A DNA stretch of 64,000 bases, taken from NCBI GenBank assembly GCA_030068145.1, contig JAPJBO010000439.1:120402-184401 (forward strand). The letters run 5' to 3'. The notes below the pieces were generated by a model. The model was not told the origin of the DNA, did no database searches, and saw nothing but the letters and a program-made list of their open reading frames with translations. Source of the DNA: Diplonema papillatum. Taxonomy: Eukaryota; Euglenozoa; Diplonemea; Diplonemida; Diplonemidae. Positions 10,758 through 21,728 of this stretch are shown here, one piece after another (position 1 is the stretch's first letter; each line of letters starts with the position of its first letter). Made by a program: the position numbers and the translations under genes.

Positions 10758-11030
10758 ATGGAGCTCGACTACCACGTGAACTGCGTCTCGGACATCTTCT
10801 CGTTCATGATTAGCTACTCCGCCAAGCCGCTGCCGCCCAGCGAGAGCATTATGGGCATGACGGACGAAGAACACACGAGCGACCTGTCGACCAAGACCAC
10901 CCCCGTGCACGGGGCCAACGGGCGTTTCACTGGCAAGGACGTGGGGGCTGTCGGCGCTTGGTTGGGGGCTCTCGGAGACGCGACCGAATTCTGCGAGCCG
11001 ACACAAAGCTCATGCGACATGGTCGCATGA
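10758..11030 (+). CDS. Small hypothetical ORF with decaying tandem copies
   Basis: The frame gives 90 residues from an ATG and reads MELDYHVNCVSDIFSFM near its start. There is no recognisable domain. Parts are repeated at 11125-11325 and 11405-11470, where frameshifts and stops break the frame. An AG just before the ATG could be a splice acceptor, so this may be an exon of a larger gene, perhaps even a later exon of the SPX gene 2 kb upstream. I see no direct support for that. The piece at 11030-11060 contains the end of a K motif. Confidence 0.35.
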   Translation: MELDYHVNCVSDIFSFMISYSAKPLPPSESIMGMTDEEHTSDLSTKTTPVHGANGRFTGKDVGAVGAWLGALGDATEFCEPTQSSCDMVA

Positions 11031-11124
11031 AAATCCTCAAGCGAACTTTCACTCTAAAAAAAAACGAGATCACCGGCGGCCAACAACAGAAGTGCTCTTA
11101 CTTCGTCGTAACCGCCATCCTGGC

Positions 11125-11470
11125 GTACATGCAGAGCATATCAAGACATCTTCTTGTTCATGATCACTGCCGCCTAGCGAGAGCATTATGGGCATGGTGG
11201 ACGAAGAACACACGAGTCGACCAAGGCCGCCCCCGTTCATGGGGCCAAAGGGCGTTTTGCGGGCAAGGACGTGGGGTCTCTCGGAGACGTGACAGACTTC
11301 TGCGAGCCGACAAAAGCCACATCTTGAGGCGAAGTTTCTCTAAAAAACCGAAACCACCGGCGGCCAACAACAAAAGGTACACACCGATGCTCCACCCTGG
11401 CGTACATGCAGCGCATATCAAGACATCTTCTTGTTCATGATCAGCTACTTCCGCCAAACCGCTGCCGCAG
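11125..11470 (+). pseudogene. Broken tandem copies of the 10758 ORF
   Basis: Two degenerate units of about 285 bp begin at CATGCAGAGCATATC and CATGCAGCGCATATC. The first still shows CGAGAGCATTATGGGCATG and GACGAAGAACACACGAG. The second is cut off at about 11470. 11470-11990 holds nothing I can name. Confidence 0.55.
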
Positions 11471-11991
11471 CGTTTGCTGGCATCAAACCTTGCGGGAGTT
11501 GCTAGTTGCTCCTGTGGTCTTTGCGTGTTTCGTGCTTGACCAACAGGTCCACCTCCGTCCGCCATGTCCACCCCTTCGGTATAAGTTTGTTCAGAGCTCC
11601 TTTCGATTCGTTTACGAAGTTACTGTTTCCTCTTGAGTGTAAGCGAGAATTTAGGGGTAACCCCTGGTTCGCGGTTAAACGAATCCAGCGCACAAGTTTC
11701 GCCTGATCCCGCATCTACTTTCCGGTATCAAATATGCTGTTCTATTCTAACTCTTTCTCTGAAGCCAGTCGGTTATGAAAAGAACCTGTGTTGACCTCGG
11801 GGCATGTGTTCGCCCACATTTCTCAGCAGTTGAGTGTCGCTTGAGAATCGGATCTCTCGAGACTGCGTTCAGCTCTTGATTCGACGACGATTGGTTGCAT
11901 ATAATGTGGCGGTGCAAAGATCGCTTACTCCATTGGCGCTCCGTTTGAAACACTGGATCACGCGAACCTGAAAACCGAAACCTCCAGTTCT

Positions 11992-12276
11992 TCTTTAACA
12001 TAAACGCCAGCTTGAAAGGAAATGCTCGACGATGCTGCCCGACAAAGAACAGAAGGGATCCCAAGTGCTGTAACTACCGAACCACGTGTTGAAGAACGTG
12101 AGGTCATGCGGGTCTACCCCTACACGACAAATCGCACAAACACAACAGGTCAAAGTCCTGAGTGAGAAAACAACACACGGTGGTGTAAGCGAAGAACAAA
12201 TCAGATTGTATTTGCCCCTTACCTCTATATTTCCTCCCTTCCATTCGGAGTCAAAGCAGCTACGTCGAGTATTTTG
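11992..12276 (-). mobile_element. T1 retroposon-like repeat
   Basis: This is a simple full-length T1 unit of about 285 bp without the internal duplication of the 9982 copy. It starts ACATAAACGCCAGC (plus strand) and ends GTCGAGTATTTT. Confidence 0.7.
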
Positions 12277-12504
12277 TAACGGGTGCCCCCCGGGCACTCA
12301 CCCACACAAAATGAAACCCGTGGTAGAGAACAAGGCGCACACAACACCGCGGTGACAAAAGGAAGAAACCAGAGGCCCCAGTTCCTTTTCGGGTTCATTC
12401 CTTTCTTGCGGAGCTTGCGCCGCCCCCCGCCCTCTTCCCTTTCTTTCCCAGCGAGACGCAGTCACAATCAGGGCGAGGACCCTGAGTTTTTTAACTGATT
12501 GCTC

Positions 12505-12735
12505 AGACACGTTTGTGGGGGCCTTCTTCCCGTGACGGATTCGCCTGTGCTCTGGTAACACGGGTGGTCCTGGCTGTGACGAGCTACGAACAGCCGCCTG
12601 ACAAACCAGACTCACACCGCCCCTACGCAGGTTCCGCGCTGATGATGGTCCGCCTTATGTGTCCGTAGCTTAAAGGACCGAAACACGGCGCAGATGGACC
12701 AGTGCGGTGTTGCGCATACGTTCTTGCAACCCCCC
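12505..12735 (+). repeat. H1 repeat
   Basis: It runs from GACACGTTTGTGGGGG through CCGCCTGACAAACCAG and TTAAAGGACCGAAACACGGC to a GTTCTTGCAA end. It is repeated at 23005-23275 with an extra block holding CTGTCTGCAGACACTC. Shortened forms are at 24190-24315, 51075-51215 and in the 2058-bp tandem units (from 44555). No clear termini or target duplications are visible. Confidence 0.6.
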
Positions 12736-12873
12736 CCTCTCCCCTTTCTTTTTGTTCTTCCGGTCTCATCTTTATTTGTTCGATGCTAGGATCAAACATG
12801 CACGAGACGGCAGCATTCTGCCTAAACATTAGACTGAGAAAATTTCCGCCGCGCCGGCGGAAGCATTTGCTCC

Positions 12874-13098
12874 TTTTTTTTTTGTATAAGCACCTGCTTT
12901 GTAGGAAATACTTGAGGAGGCTGCCAGCTGCAAAAGATCAAAGGAGGTAAATGTGCTGTAGCCCACACGAAACACAGGTGAATCTGGGTTTAGTGGCGGG
13001 CGTAAGCGTTCAACAAAAAAGACCCATTTTGTAGTTGTATTGTTTCTCCCCCTCTAGCCTCCTTCGAAGTAAGCACAAGGCAGCCCCTCGAGTATTTT
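12874..13098 (-). mobile_element. T2 retroposon-like repeat
   Basis: The plus strand starts T-run, GTATAAGCACCTGC, and ends CCTCGAGTATTTT. On the minus strand the unit would end in poly(A). Further right, 13265-13325 and 13375-13420 hold two short blocks (TTTTGGAACAACGG and the K motif) that follow T2 in the same order at 15262 and 41289. The complete retroposon may therefore be longer than T2 alone. Confidence 0.7.
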
Positions 13099-13420
13099 CT
13101 CTCATCTTTTTTCACTTTAGGGCACAAACCTTTCTCGACAGTGATTGGACAGTCGGGATTGCCGGCGGGTCTCAATGAAGAAGAGAATTGTAAAGCAAGA
13201 CCTGCCCCCTGCTGTCTCCGGCTGCTTCGGCAGACGACACATACTACTACTACTACTGCTCATCTTTTTTCAAACAGTACATTCTACTGAAGAGAACATT
13301 TTTGGAACAACGGTTGCACACGAAAAAAAAAAAAAAAAAAACGAACGCTAACGAAGAAGAAGAAAGTAAAAGACACGGAGACCCTAAACCCCCCCGGAAT
13401 TTCAAGCGAACTTTAACTCT

Positions 13421-13692
13421 AAGGCCGCGCCGAGTCTGGAACGTGCCGGTCAAACCACAGCTTGCAAAACCCGAGGCGGAAGCAGCACAGTGCCACAACC
13501 CCGTCCGCTCTGCCCTGTGGCTGACCGTCTCTACGAGCTTGTCTTCAGCGCAAGCGCCAGGCCCCAAGGTGCGCCACGCCTTGATGCTTTAGTTTGGGAA
13601 ATCGGTAGCCCCTTGACCCGTAGGTCCGTGGCTCTGCAGTACCACCGAACACGTGACGCTTGGCTCCCATATAGCAGGCTTTCCCCGGTACA
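13421..13692 (+). mobile_element. S1 SINE-like element
   Basis: This divergent copy runs from AAGGCCGCGCCGAGTCTGG to CCCCGGTAC. No target duplication can be recognised. The reading frames containing QCHNPVRSAL that cross it are produced by the repeat in every copy and are not genes. 13700-14290 has no supported gene. Confidence 0.65.
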
Positions 13693-14291
13693 CTCGTGCT
13701 CGAAAAAGGGGAGGTGTCGCTACTCACTTGCCAGATCAGTCATGAAGCGGCTTCGGCCAGATCCAGCTGCCCCAAATCGAAGCCCAATGAAAAGAAAATG
13801 CATTTTAGGAGGAGAGGATTTTTACTTTGGGCCCAGCCACCCCAGTATACCCAACCCAAGGCGGGGGAGGAGTCAGGAGTCCTGGGAACCCACCCCTCAG
13901 CTAAATTTGCGGGAAAGAGTCCCGCGACAGTAAAAGTCCTCTCCCTCCTTATCATTTTCACCACCTTTGGTCCGTCCGTTACTTCGTTTGTCAGTGCAAG
14001 CCGCAACTCCGGAAATGTTCTTTGTAACGCGACGATAAACGAACTTCCTCTCCCCCATAAAAGAAATAACGACAGTCTTGCACTGGGAACGGGAGCACCG
14101 CATTCTGGTAGAATACTGCCTACCTGCGGCGTTGACAACGTTCAGGGCTCTGCGGCCTTGGTGACGCGGATTGCGACTGAACTCCTCCCACCTTTGCATT
14201 TCTTTACCATTGAACAACTTCTTCGAAGAAGACTTGATGCTTGCGTCGATCATGCTTATGCGGCAGCGTTGTTCTGACTAAACATGACCCA

Positions 14292-14495
14292 ATTTTTTTA
14301 GTCGTATAAGACGCCAGTCTTAGAAGATTAATATTAACCGACTAATGATATACTGTGAAACAGGATGATGGAAATGTGGCAAGCACACGAAGATCATGAA
14401 CAGTTGGTTCGTTTTCTACTTACCCATTTACGCAGCGGCACTGAGACTGGAGCTAATTGCAGCACGAGACGCACACCAAGGAGGAGAATATTAAC
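14292..14495 (-). mobile_element. T4 retroposon-like repeat
   Basis: On the plus strand it is a T-run, GTCGTATAAGACGCCAGTC, and then a body ending near GGAGGAGAATATTA. It is repeated at 52005-52290, where an 80-bp stretch is present that is absent here. 14500-14980 has nothing recognisable. Confidence 0.6.
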
Positions 14496-14989
14496 CCCGT
14501 CGCCTTGAAACCGTGGACCCGAGGTTGATCCAACTGACGCAGATGAGAACCAACGCTGGCTAAAGCGGCGGTGAGCTGAATGCAACCGGTCACTTCACGA
14601 TCTCAAGTCGGTGCAAGCCATCTTTTGATGGTGGTGTAGTTGCAGCACTCGGTCCGCAACGTCTACGTCGCATGTTCGTGGAGTCCAGCTGACGAGCATG
14701 CTGATGAGGACCGCACTATGCTTTGCCACGGGCGGCCCCTGGGAAGCTTCCTACAAAAGCAGATTGATCCTTCCTGATGCGTGGGGGGGGCGCGTAGCAC
14801 TCCACTACGCCCAAATTGCCGAATTTACGCCACCCAGGAACTCGTAAAAAGCCACTAGAAACCCACAATGGACGCTGCAGCAAGATTAGCAGCTCTCTGG
14901 CTTCACCTTTTACTCCAACCATACGGCGCGCGGCAAGCAGAGCAGGAGCGGTGGACGAGAGTGACAGCAGGCATAGGAGTGAGGATTTT

Positions 14990-15175
14990 ATTATTATTTT
15001 TTTAGCCACACGCAATGTGTGAGAAAACTGAATCGCATGAGTAGGACCCTCCGACCATGATCAGTTACCACCCGCAACTCCGTCCAGGATTTGAGTTCAG
15101 GGGCAGTCAACGGCAAACTCTAGTTTGCCGTTCTTCCCATCTCCCACTCCCGCGGTGCACGGTTTTTGAGTTTGG
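14990..15175 (-). mobile_element. T3 retroposon-like repeat
   Basis: The T-run is followed by AGCCACACGCAATGTGTGAG, and the body ends near CACGGTTTTTGAG. Other copies are 30580-30780 and 41828-41950. On the minus strand the tail contains AATAAAATCCTCACTCC, which looks like a polyadenylation signal copied from RNA. Confidence 0.65.
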
Positions 15176-15261
15176 CACATGCCCGGAAGGTCTTTTTTCA
15201 CCTCGGAAAAGCCTTTCTTCCGCAGCCAAGGGGTTGCTGCGTCTCTTCAAATCTGGCGGAC

Positions 15262-15527
15262 TTTTTCTTTTGTATTAAGCACCCGCTTTGTAGGAAATGC
15301 TTGAGGAGACTGCCAGTTGCGAAAGATCAACGCATAGTGTGGTACTCATCGGCATGCCGATGAGTACCACACTATCGCAACAATATTCCAAGATCAAAGG
15401 GGGTACATGTGCTGTAGCCCACACGAAAACACAGGTAAATCTGGGTTTAGTGGCGGGTGTAAGCGTTCAACAAATCCTCTAGCCTCCTTCGAAATGAGCA
15501 CAGGGCAGTCCCTCGAGTATTTGTTTG
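15262..15527 (-). mobile_element. T2 retroposon-like repeat carrying a P micro-element
   Basis: This is a T2 body with the insertion 15331-15389. It is followed at 15530-15590 by the TTTCCGGCAAAGCGG block and at 15769-15822 by a K motif, the same order as at 12874. Confidence 0.7.
15331..15389. mobile_element. P micro-element, copy 1
   Basis: The 59-bp insertion is flanked by AAGATCAA on both sides (15323-15330 and 15390-15397). It contains a perfect palindrome over 15334-15375 centred on GGCATGCC and ends CGCAACAATATTCC. Confidence 0.75.
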
Positions 15528-15768
15528 TCGGCAGTACTGTTGCACTGAAGAAAGCGTTTCCGGCAAAGCGGCTGCACACGTGAAAGGTTAAACGAAGCCA
15601 ATCAAAACCCCTGAACCAAGGAAAAGAGAGCGCACTCACAATATATGTCGAATGGTCGCAACAGGCAAGAAAGACACACACACGCACATGCACTGTTACT
15701 ACCACATGCATAATAGATATAATAGATATTATCAATATACGATACCATTGAAGAACTCTTTCGACGGT

Positions 15769-15822
15769 GGTCACCCAAAGAGACTCTAAACCCCCGGATC
15801 CCCAGGCAAACATTCACTCTAA
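15769..15822 (+). repeat. K motif
   Basis: It reads GGTCACCCAAAGAGACTC, CCCCGGATCC and CATTCACTCTAAAAAG. 15830-16400 shows no convincing gene; short frames there do not resemble proteins. Confidence 0.6.
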
Positions 15823-16408
15823 AAAGAGCGGTTCTTACCTAGCAAGAATGCCAACTACTGGTTTCAGCATCGATAATGCGTTGATAGCTCGAAACTTGCC
15901 CCTTTTCCAGAGGGGTCCACCAAGAATATTGTGCGTCTTTCACCTTATCGTGTCTCCGTCTCCGAGCGTTGAGACGTTTCGTTTCTCCGTGCAAGATTCC
16001 CACTCCGGAAAATGTTTTTTTTTTTTCTTGAACGGGAAAAACACGCAGTCTTTTATCCCCGAGGTTTTATTATCCTGCAATCGAACCAGGTTGTAATACC
16101 TAAGCACATACACACCTTCTCCGGTAGCTCCCGGCTCAGCCGACTCTCGCGGCCTTCTTAAAAGGGTTTTCATTCATTCCTCAGCACCCTCTGCCGACAC
16201 TCGCTAGCCGTCGACGCTCATGACGGCAGCCCCATCCTGAAGTGCAAATACTGCCGACGCGTCACTGCTGCTGTGTGCGCTCGGATTGGCGCCGCTCAAG
16301 CGGCCACCTAAAGTCACTTTGTAAAGATTGCTCCGTTCTTCTCCCTGACTTGTTCCCGGATTAGGATGACACATACTACTACTGTGCATTCTATCGTCAC
16401 AGATTGTT

Positions 16409-16858
16409 GCGATAATCTGCATCTGCTCTCTTTCGTGACCTCTTCGTGCTACCTCTCTTCGTCACTGGCACTTTATCTTGCACCTCTGCCCGCCGCGGAG
16501 TGCACGTCACTGTCTTCGATGATGGCGAGTCCTTACGCCGCCGCTTCGTTGCCGCCCGCACGACCTCTGGTGGAACAGTTCCTGCTCCCCTTGCCGCGGA
16601 TCCTGTCGCTACCTGTGTCAGACCGTGTCAACCTGTACCTCCCAGTCTGTCCTTCCTTCTCAGCCTCTGTCTTCGTCTTCGGGGCATAGCCAAACACGGG
16701 ACCGCTTTGCGCAAGGTAGGGCCATAGCGTGGCCCCCTCTCCGCCTTCGCCAAGGCCGGCTGCAGGGAAAGTGGTCGCCACAAAGGAAATACCCCGAAAC
16801 TCCCCGAATTTCCCCGAAACTCCCCGAAACCCCCCGAAACTCCCCGATACTCCCCGAT
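16409..16858 (+). repeat. 450-bp duplication, copy 1
   Basis: It is identical to 33385-33834 apart from one base that I can see (GCGTGGCC against GCGTGACC). It ends in an iterated CCCCGAAACT minisatellite. The frame from 16446 (93 residues) is shared by both copies, but it lacks any known motif. Homology resumes after a short gap to about 17015. Confidence 0.85.
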
Positions 16859-16884
16859 TTTATTTTTAATAAACCAAAACTACG

Positions 16885-17040
16885 CATTTCTTTTTTGTGT
16901 AAGCACCTGGGTTGATTGGTGTCATGGGGAGGCGACACTGTTTTAATTGAGCTGCGGTCGCCGATCCCCAAACCGCCAACATCATGTACTTGGCGCGACG
17001 CGGAACGACGTTGCTGCATAACAAGTTCAAACTGCTACTA
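16885..17040 (-). mobile_element. T-run repeat sharing the T2 terminus
   Basis: The T-run is followed by GTGTAAGCACCTGGGTTG and then a body unlike T1 or T2. The same unit stands at 33880-34030, with small indels. Only the terminal dozen bases match T2. Confidence 0.5.
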
Positions 17041-17359
17041 CTACTACCCCGAGCCACTCGTCTTTCTGGTCTCCTCGCCTAGTCAACCCACCCAAATGCC
17101 CCTTCTATCTGGTTCCCCCCCGCCCCCCTGCCCGTTCCAATGGCGCAGTGACTTCTTTAACGCAGACCTCGCAACCATCAAAAAAGAAGAAAAATAAACA
17201 ACGAATAAAGAAATAAAAGAGCAGTGCCCCCATGGCACTCTTTTCCCTTTGGCACTTCGACCTTCTGTGCACTGCGGAGTTTCTTAGATCTTCGCCGTGG
17301 ATACAAAAGGCGTGTCAGTGTTCTAGCGAGTAACAGCCACATGTGTTGAACTTGATGTG

Positions 17360-17412
17360 TAGTGTGGTACTCATTTGCTTGCAAATGGCTCCCCACCACG
17401 CAACAATAATCC
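17360..17412. mobile_element. P micro-element, copy 2
   Basis: The 53-bp insertion is flanked by GATGTG (17354-17359 and 17413-17418). The core is GTGGTACTCATTTGC paired with GCAAATGGCTCCCCAC, and the tail is CGCAACAATAATCC. It does not lie in a T2 repeat. Confidence 0.75.
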
Positions 17413-17924
17413 GATGTGCAGTGGCAATCTGTGACGATAGACTGCGCAAGCTGCTGCAGACTACCTCTTTGCACGCGTCGTGCCATGCTTCGGTCGCTTC
17501 TTGCCCCGCGTTACTGTTTGTCTCCGGTGCGCGCTTATGGTGCACTTCAGCTTCTGCTTTCCTCCACCTTGTGCAAGGACGGTTGCTCGCGTGGCTTCTT
17601 TGTTGGCCCGCAGGTAAGCGAACAAAGGCGGACGTCGAAACCGTCGCTTCGGATGTAGTAAAGATGCCCTGCTCGGCGTAAATTGAGTTTGTCGGCACTC
17701 CGCCGACCCTCCTGTCAGCAAGCTTTCACGTCCGCTGCGGAGCCAGACCCGCGGCCGAGATCTCGACTCCTCTGTGCTCTTTGCCTTCGCCGGCTCGTCT
17801 TCGCGGCTCCGCTTCGGTTGGGTCCGTGGGCTGTCCACCTTCGGTGTGCGCAGGCGGCTGCTGCCCGCTTCGGTTGGGTTCGTCGGCTGTCCTCCTGCTC
17901 CTTCGTTCGCAGGCGGCTGCTGCC

Positions 17925-18164
17925 GCTTCGGCTTCTTGCGTATAGGTCGAACTTTGAGAGCGTGAGCCCCTCCGAAGAAAGGTCCATCACACTAGTTTCA
18001 GGCTACTTAGCCCCGGTCTCTGGGTCGCGTCCCCCTCCTTCTCTTGGTCGCCTGGTCTTGCGTCTTGCTGGTCCGTCCGGGCTTCGGCTGCTTGCGTATA
18101 AGTAGAACTTTGAGTGCATGAGCCCCTCCGAAGAAAGGTCCATCACACTAGTTCCAGGCTAGCG
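17925..18164 (+). repeat. Diverged tandem duplication, about 148-bp spacing
   Basis: TTCGGCTTCTTGCGTATAGG and the 70 bases that follow (AACTTTGAGAGCGTGAGCCC, TCCATCACACTAGTTTC) return at about 18075-18164. The region 17040-17925 around it has no supported gene. Confidence 0.55.
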
Positions 18165-18267
18165 GGCGCTTCGGCAACCAGTAACAGCCACACACGTAGG
18201 ACGGACTCCCTCGGACTTTGAAGTTGATCGCTCAGCCGACAAGCTCCGAGCAGCCGCCTGGCTGTGG

Positions 18268-18840
18268 AAGCGGTGGAGTCCGGCCTCAGAAGCTGCAGTT
18301 AAACAGCGGATTAGTCTTAGGTAAGTTTCCCTTATATCCCGCCCCGTGCCCTTTTATCCCGGTTCAAAACAAATTTTGTGCCCTTATATCCCGGTCCAAA
18401 ACAAATCCTGTGCCCTTATATCCCGGTTCAAAACAAATTTTGTGCCCTTATATATCCCGGCTCAAAACAAATAAGTGCCCTTATATCCCGAACCGGGATA
18501 TAAGGGCATTCCACCTTAGTCTTACGTTGCCAAATTCGAGCCGACAGTCTAAACCTGCAAACCGGCAGTATTTACAACGGTGCGCCGAAGCCGCAGGAGG
18601 CGCTGGAGGGCAGACCCATGCGATACAAGCCGCGGTTGCTTTTGGACAATTTTGCGGAGGTGCACCACCAAAACGACCGCACCGACCCAGGAACCTCTGA
18701 ACTATTGCCCCCTGAGACAAAGCTGGAGTTAAAATAGCGCGCTTTTTCGGGCGTGGATTCACACGCGTTCTGGTTGCTCATCCGTTCTAATAACGTGTGA
18801 CTCGGGCACACCCTCTTTAAGGCTGGACTTCACCGTGTAC
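18268..18840. mobile_element. M-B element split by an M-C insertion
   Basis: The left arm (GGTGGAGTCCGGCCTCAGAA) is at 18271-18300 and the right arm (GGCTGGACTTCACCGTGTA) ends at 18839. An M-C relative with five CCCTTATATCCC-type units (18325-18515) lies between them. The internal GTGTGACTCGGGCACACC is typical of M-B. Confidence 0.6.
18325..18515. repeat. M-C relative with iterated units and terminal hairpin
   Basis: About 37-bp units, each with CCCTTATATCCCGG and CAAAACAAAT, end in a perfect hairpin GCCCTTATATCCCG / CGGGATATAAGGGC with a three-base loop. Confidence 0.65.
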
Positions 18841-18956
18841 CAGTGTATACTTCTGCACTGCAGTACGCTTCCACCAGCACACCAGGCGCCGCACCAAGGG
18901 TGCTGTGCCGTATCATTCCAAGCATGCATGTATGCGCTCGCCGCTCGGCTCTGAAC

Positions 18957-19086
18957 GTATCTCATCACTGGGCGAGGAAAAAATCTACGACGACATTCAG
19001 TATCTCATCACTGGGCGAGGGAAAAATATACGACGACATTCAGCATCTCATCACTGGGCAAGGAAAAAATCTACGACGACACTCAG
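18957..19086. repeat. 43-bp tandem repeat, three copies
   Basis: TCTCATCACTGGGC and ATCTACGACGACATTCAG recur at 18960, 19003 and 19046. The period is not a multiple of three. 19090-19475 has no gene. Confidence 0.85.
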
Positions 19087-19475
19087 GTCTGCAGCAGGGA
19101 TTTGGAAGTTAGGGCCGGTTGCCAAAAACCGGCTTCAGAAACGGAGATCCCCCTAGCTTAACCCCTAGTCCACTCACAAAAAGAGAAAAAAAAAAAAAAA
19201 GGAACGTCGAAAGACACCGGACTACATCAACCCCGGTTGATTGTCGGCAGCACAAGGGGAAAGGAAAAAAAGAACACCAGACGGACCTTCTAACGCATAA
19301 CCCACCCAAACCCAATTATTTTCTAAAGTCTGCACGTCCCACGGGATCGTAGGAAACACAAAAAAACTTTCGAGATGCTTGAAACGCTTAAAACGATAGA
19401 AGAAAGGCGTGACGCGCATATCGTTTCGCCACGCTTCGCAAAGAGAAGAAAGAAGAAGAAAAATAACGCTAAAAA

Positions 19476-19695
19476 GAAAAAGGCCGCCCCTGGTCCAGGA
19501 ACGTGACGGTCAACCACAGCGTGCAAGGCTTGAGTCGGAGGCAGCACAGTGCCACAACCCCGTCCGCTCTGCCCTGTGGCTGACCGTCTCGACGAGCTTG
19601 TGTTCAGCGCGAGCGCCAAGCCCCAAGGTGCGCCACGCCTTGATGCTTTAGTTTGGGAAATCGGTAGCCACTTGACCCGTAGGCCCGTGGCTCTG
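19476..19695 (+). mobile_element. S1 SINE-like element, truncated
   Basis: The left end is intact (AAAGAAAAAGGCCGCCCC). The copy breaks off at GTGGCTCTGCTTC, about 75 bp before the usual end. 19700-20305 and 20420-21280 hold only short frames and a T1 piece at 20309-20360. Confidence 0.7.
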
Positions 19696-21282
19696 CTTCA
19701 CAAAGGGGGGGGTGGGGAAGGAGGCCTTCGCTTTCACACACGAACTGTTCCAGTAATGGAAAATAAAATGAAGGTTCTTTTTTTCTCGATTGGTCAACCT
19801 CTGCAAACCCTTCAGGAACACCAAGACTTGTCCTCACGTACAAAAGGTTCCAAAGCTCTGTCGTCCCGGGACTGAAACAGAACGAGGAAGGTGGGACTGC
19901 CATTCTTTGATCCTGCTGGGTTTGGTGTATTCAGTAACGCCGTAGTGGCTGTCTGCATGAAACCCCGCCTCATCCCAAACTCTCCTGGTGTTGGTTCAGG
20001 TGCTCATCCTGCGCTTAGCTCCAATTCCCGCAGTAAACTATATATCGGGGCGCGCTTATTTGCCCGATCCAACCCATCGCAGAGGAGCGGTCCAGACCAG
20101 CTCACGTGGAGTTGACCCCGATAATAAAAAGGGGGACCAAAACTGCAGCATGGCTATTCTCGAGGGTCCACGTCGACGATCTCACCCCAGGGGGATGCGT
20201 AGACGACCCTTCCTCACGGGGGGGAAACTTAGCAGAAAGAGTATCAACACACTACTCTTCCACCCTACCACACAGTTACATCACAAAATCCAACTACTTG
20301 TAAAACATTGTTACATAAGCGCCAGCTGTAGGGAATGCTCGACGAAGAGACCATTTCCGGCAAAGCCCTCACGTGGGAACCTCCTCGTGCCTGGAGAGGT
20401 TTCTGCTCTGTACACGTGAAGTACAAAAATCCCTCACTTGTCTCATTTTCAGCATCAGTGATCAGTTAATGCTGGTCGTCCGGTGCTTCATTTGTTGTGC
20501 GAGCCCCAGCCCCCAGGGTTTGCGCGCAGTCTGAGAGAGTGAATGAAAGGGTGATCTGTCAGTGGCGCGCGCAACTCCCCCTTGCGGCTCTCGGGTCAAC
20601 CCTCTGACGCAGCTGTTGCGTGGGCGCGCCAACGTGCACCCAACGCACTCCGTTGCGAATGATTCGGCGGGAGCACCGTGTGAGCGTGTGAAGGCACTCA
20701 TTGCGCACCAAAGCGAAGCCGCACTTCGTGTTTGTGCAGGCGTGAAGCGACTCGGGAGACCTGGCCAATCTCCTCATCCATCCCTACAGGACACAAGCTT
20801 TTCGCGACCGAGATGGAACAGTCGGAACCTCCGCGAAGAGTATTCTTCGCTTTTTCTCACGAAAGGGGAAGTAGCACCAACTCAAGGCCTAGTCACCACA
20901 CTATTCCCCGCAGTACCGGCCGTTTGTACGTGCCGGGGGAAGTTTGTCTGTTAGTGAGTGAACGTGATCGTTCGGCCAATCTCACGCTGTCAGCGTTCTC
21001 TTTCGAGTTTGCAGTTAATTGGTACTCTGAAAAGCGAAGCACCCGCAACCCCCTGTGCCTGCTGTCCCCGGTTGCTTCGGCAGATCGACTACCTACTGAA
21101 CCTACTAAAGCGAATATCAAGAACAAAGAAATCAGCAATACCGTTGTACTGAAGGGAACATCTCCGGAACAGCGGCTGCACGTGCAAGCCTGAAGCGGGA
21201 GCTCACGAACGGAGTTTCAAGCGAACTTTCGGACTTCAGCAGCCATATACTAAATCAACGCGGGAGCGAAAAAGAGATTGAT

Positions 21283-21728
21283 GAAGTCCCACTCCTGCAT
21301 TGATGAAGTCCTACTCCCGCCTTCGAGGGGGTCCCACTTCCGCATTGAGGGAATGCCACTCCCGCATTGAGGGAGTGCCACTCCCGCATTGAGGGAATGC
21401 CACTCCCGCATTGAGGGGGTCCCACTTCCGCATTGAGGGAATGCCACTCCCGCATTGAGGGAGTGCCACTCCCGCATTGAGGGAATGCCACTCCCGCATT
21501 GAGGGGGTCCCACTTCCGCATTGAGGGAATGCCACTCCCGCATTGAGGGAGTGCTACTCCCGCATTGAGGGGGTCCCACTTCCGCATTGAGGGAATGCCA
21601 CTCCCGCATTGAGGTAGTGCCACTCCCGCATTGAGGGGGTCCCACTTCCGCATTGAGGGAGTGGCACTCCCGCATTGAGGGGGTCTCACTCCCGCATTGA
21701 GGGGGTCCCACTCCCGCATTGAGGGAGT
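21283..21728. repeat. 22-bp minisatellite, about 20 copies
   Basis: Units of the type CACTCCCGCATTGAGGGAGT alternate with a CACTTCCGCATTGAGG variant. The array keeps three minus-strand frames open, giving artificial proteins rich in MREWHSLNAG-like words. 21730-22340 has no gene. Confidence 0.95.

Noticed and set aside
16446..16727. 93-residue frame present in two identical copies (also 33422-33703)
   Set aside because: Identity comes from a very recent DNA duplication, so it gives no evidence of protein selection; no motif is present.
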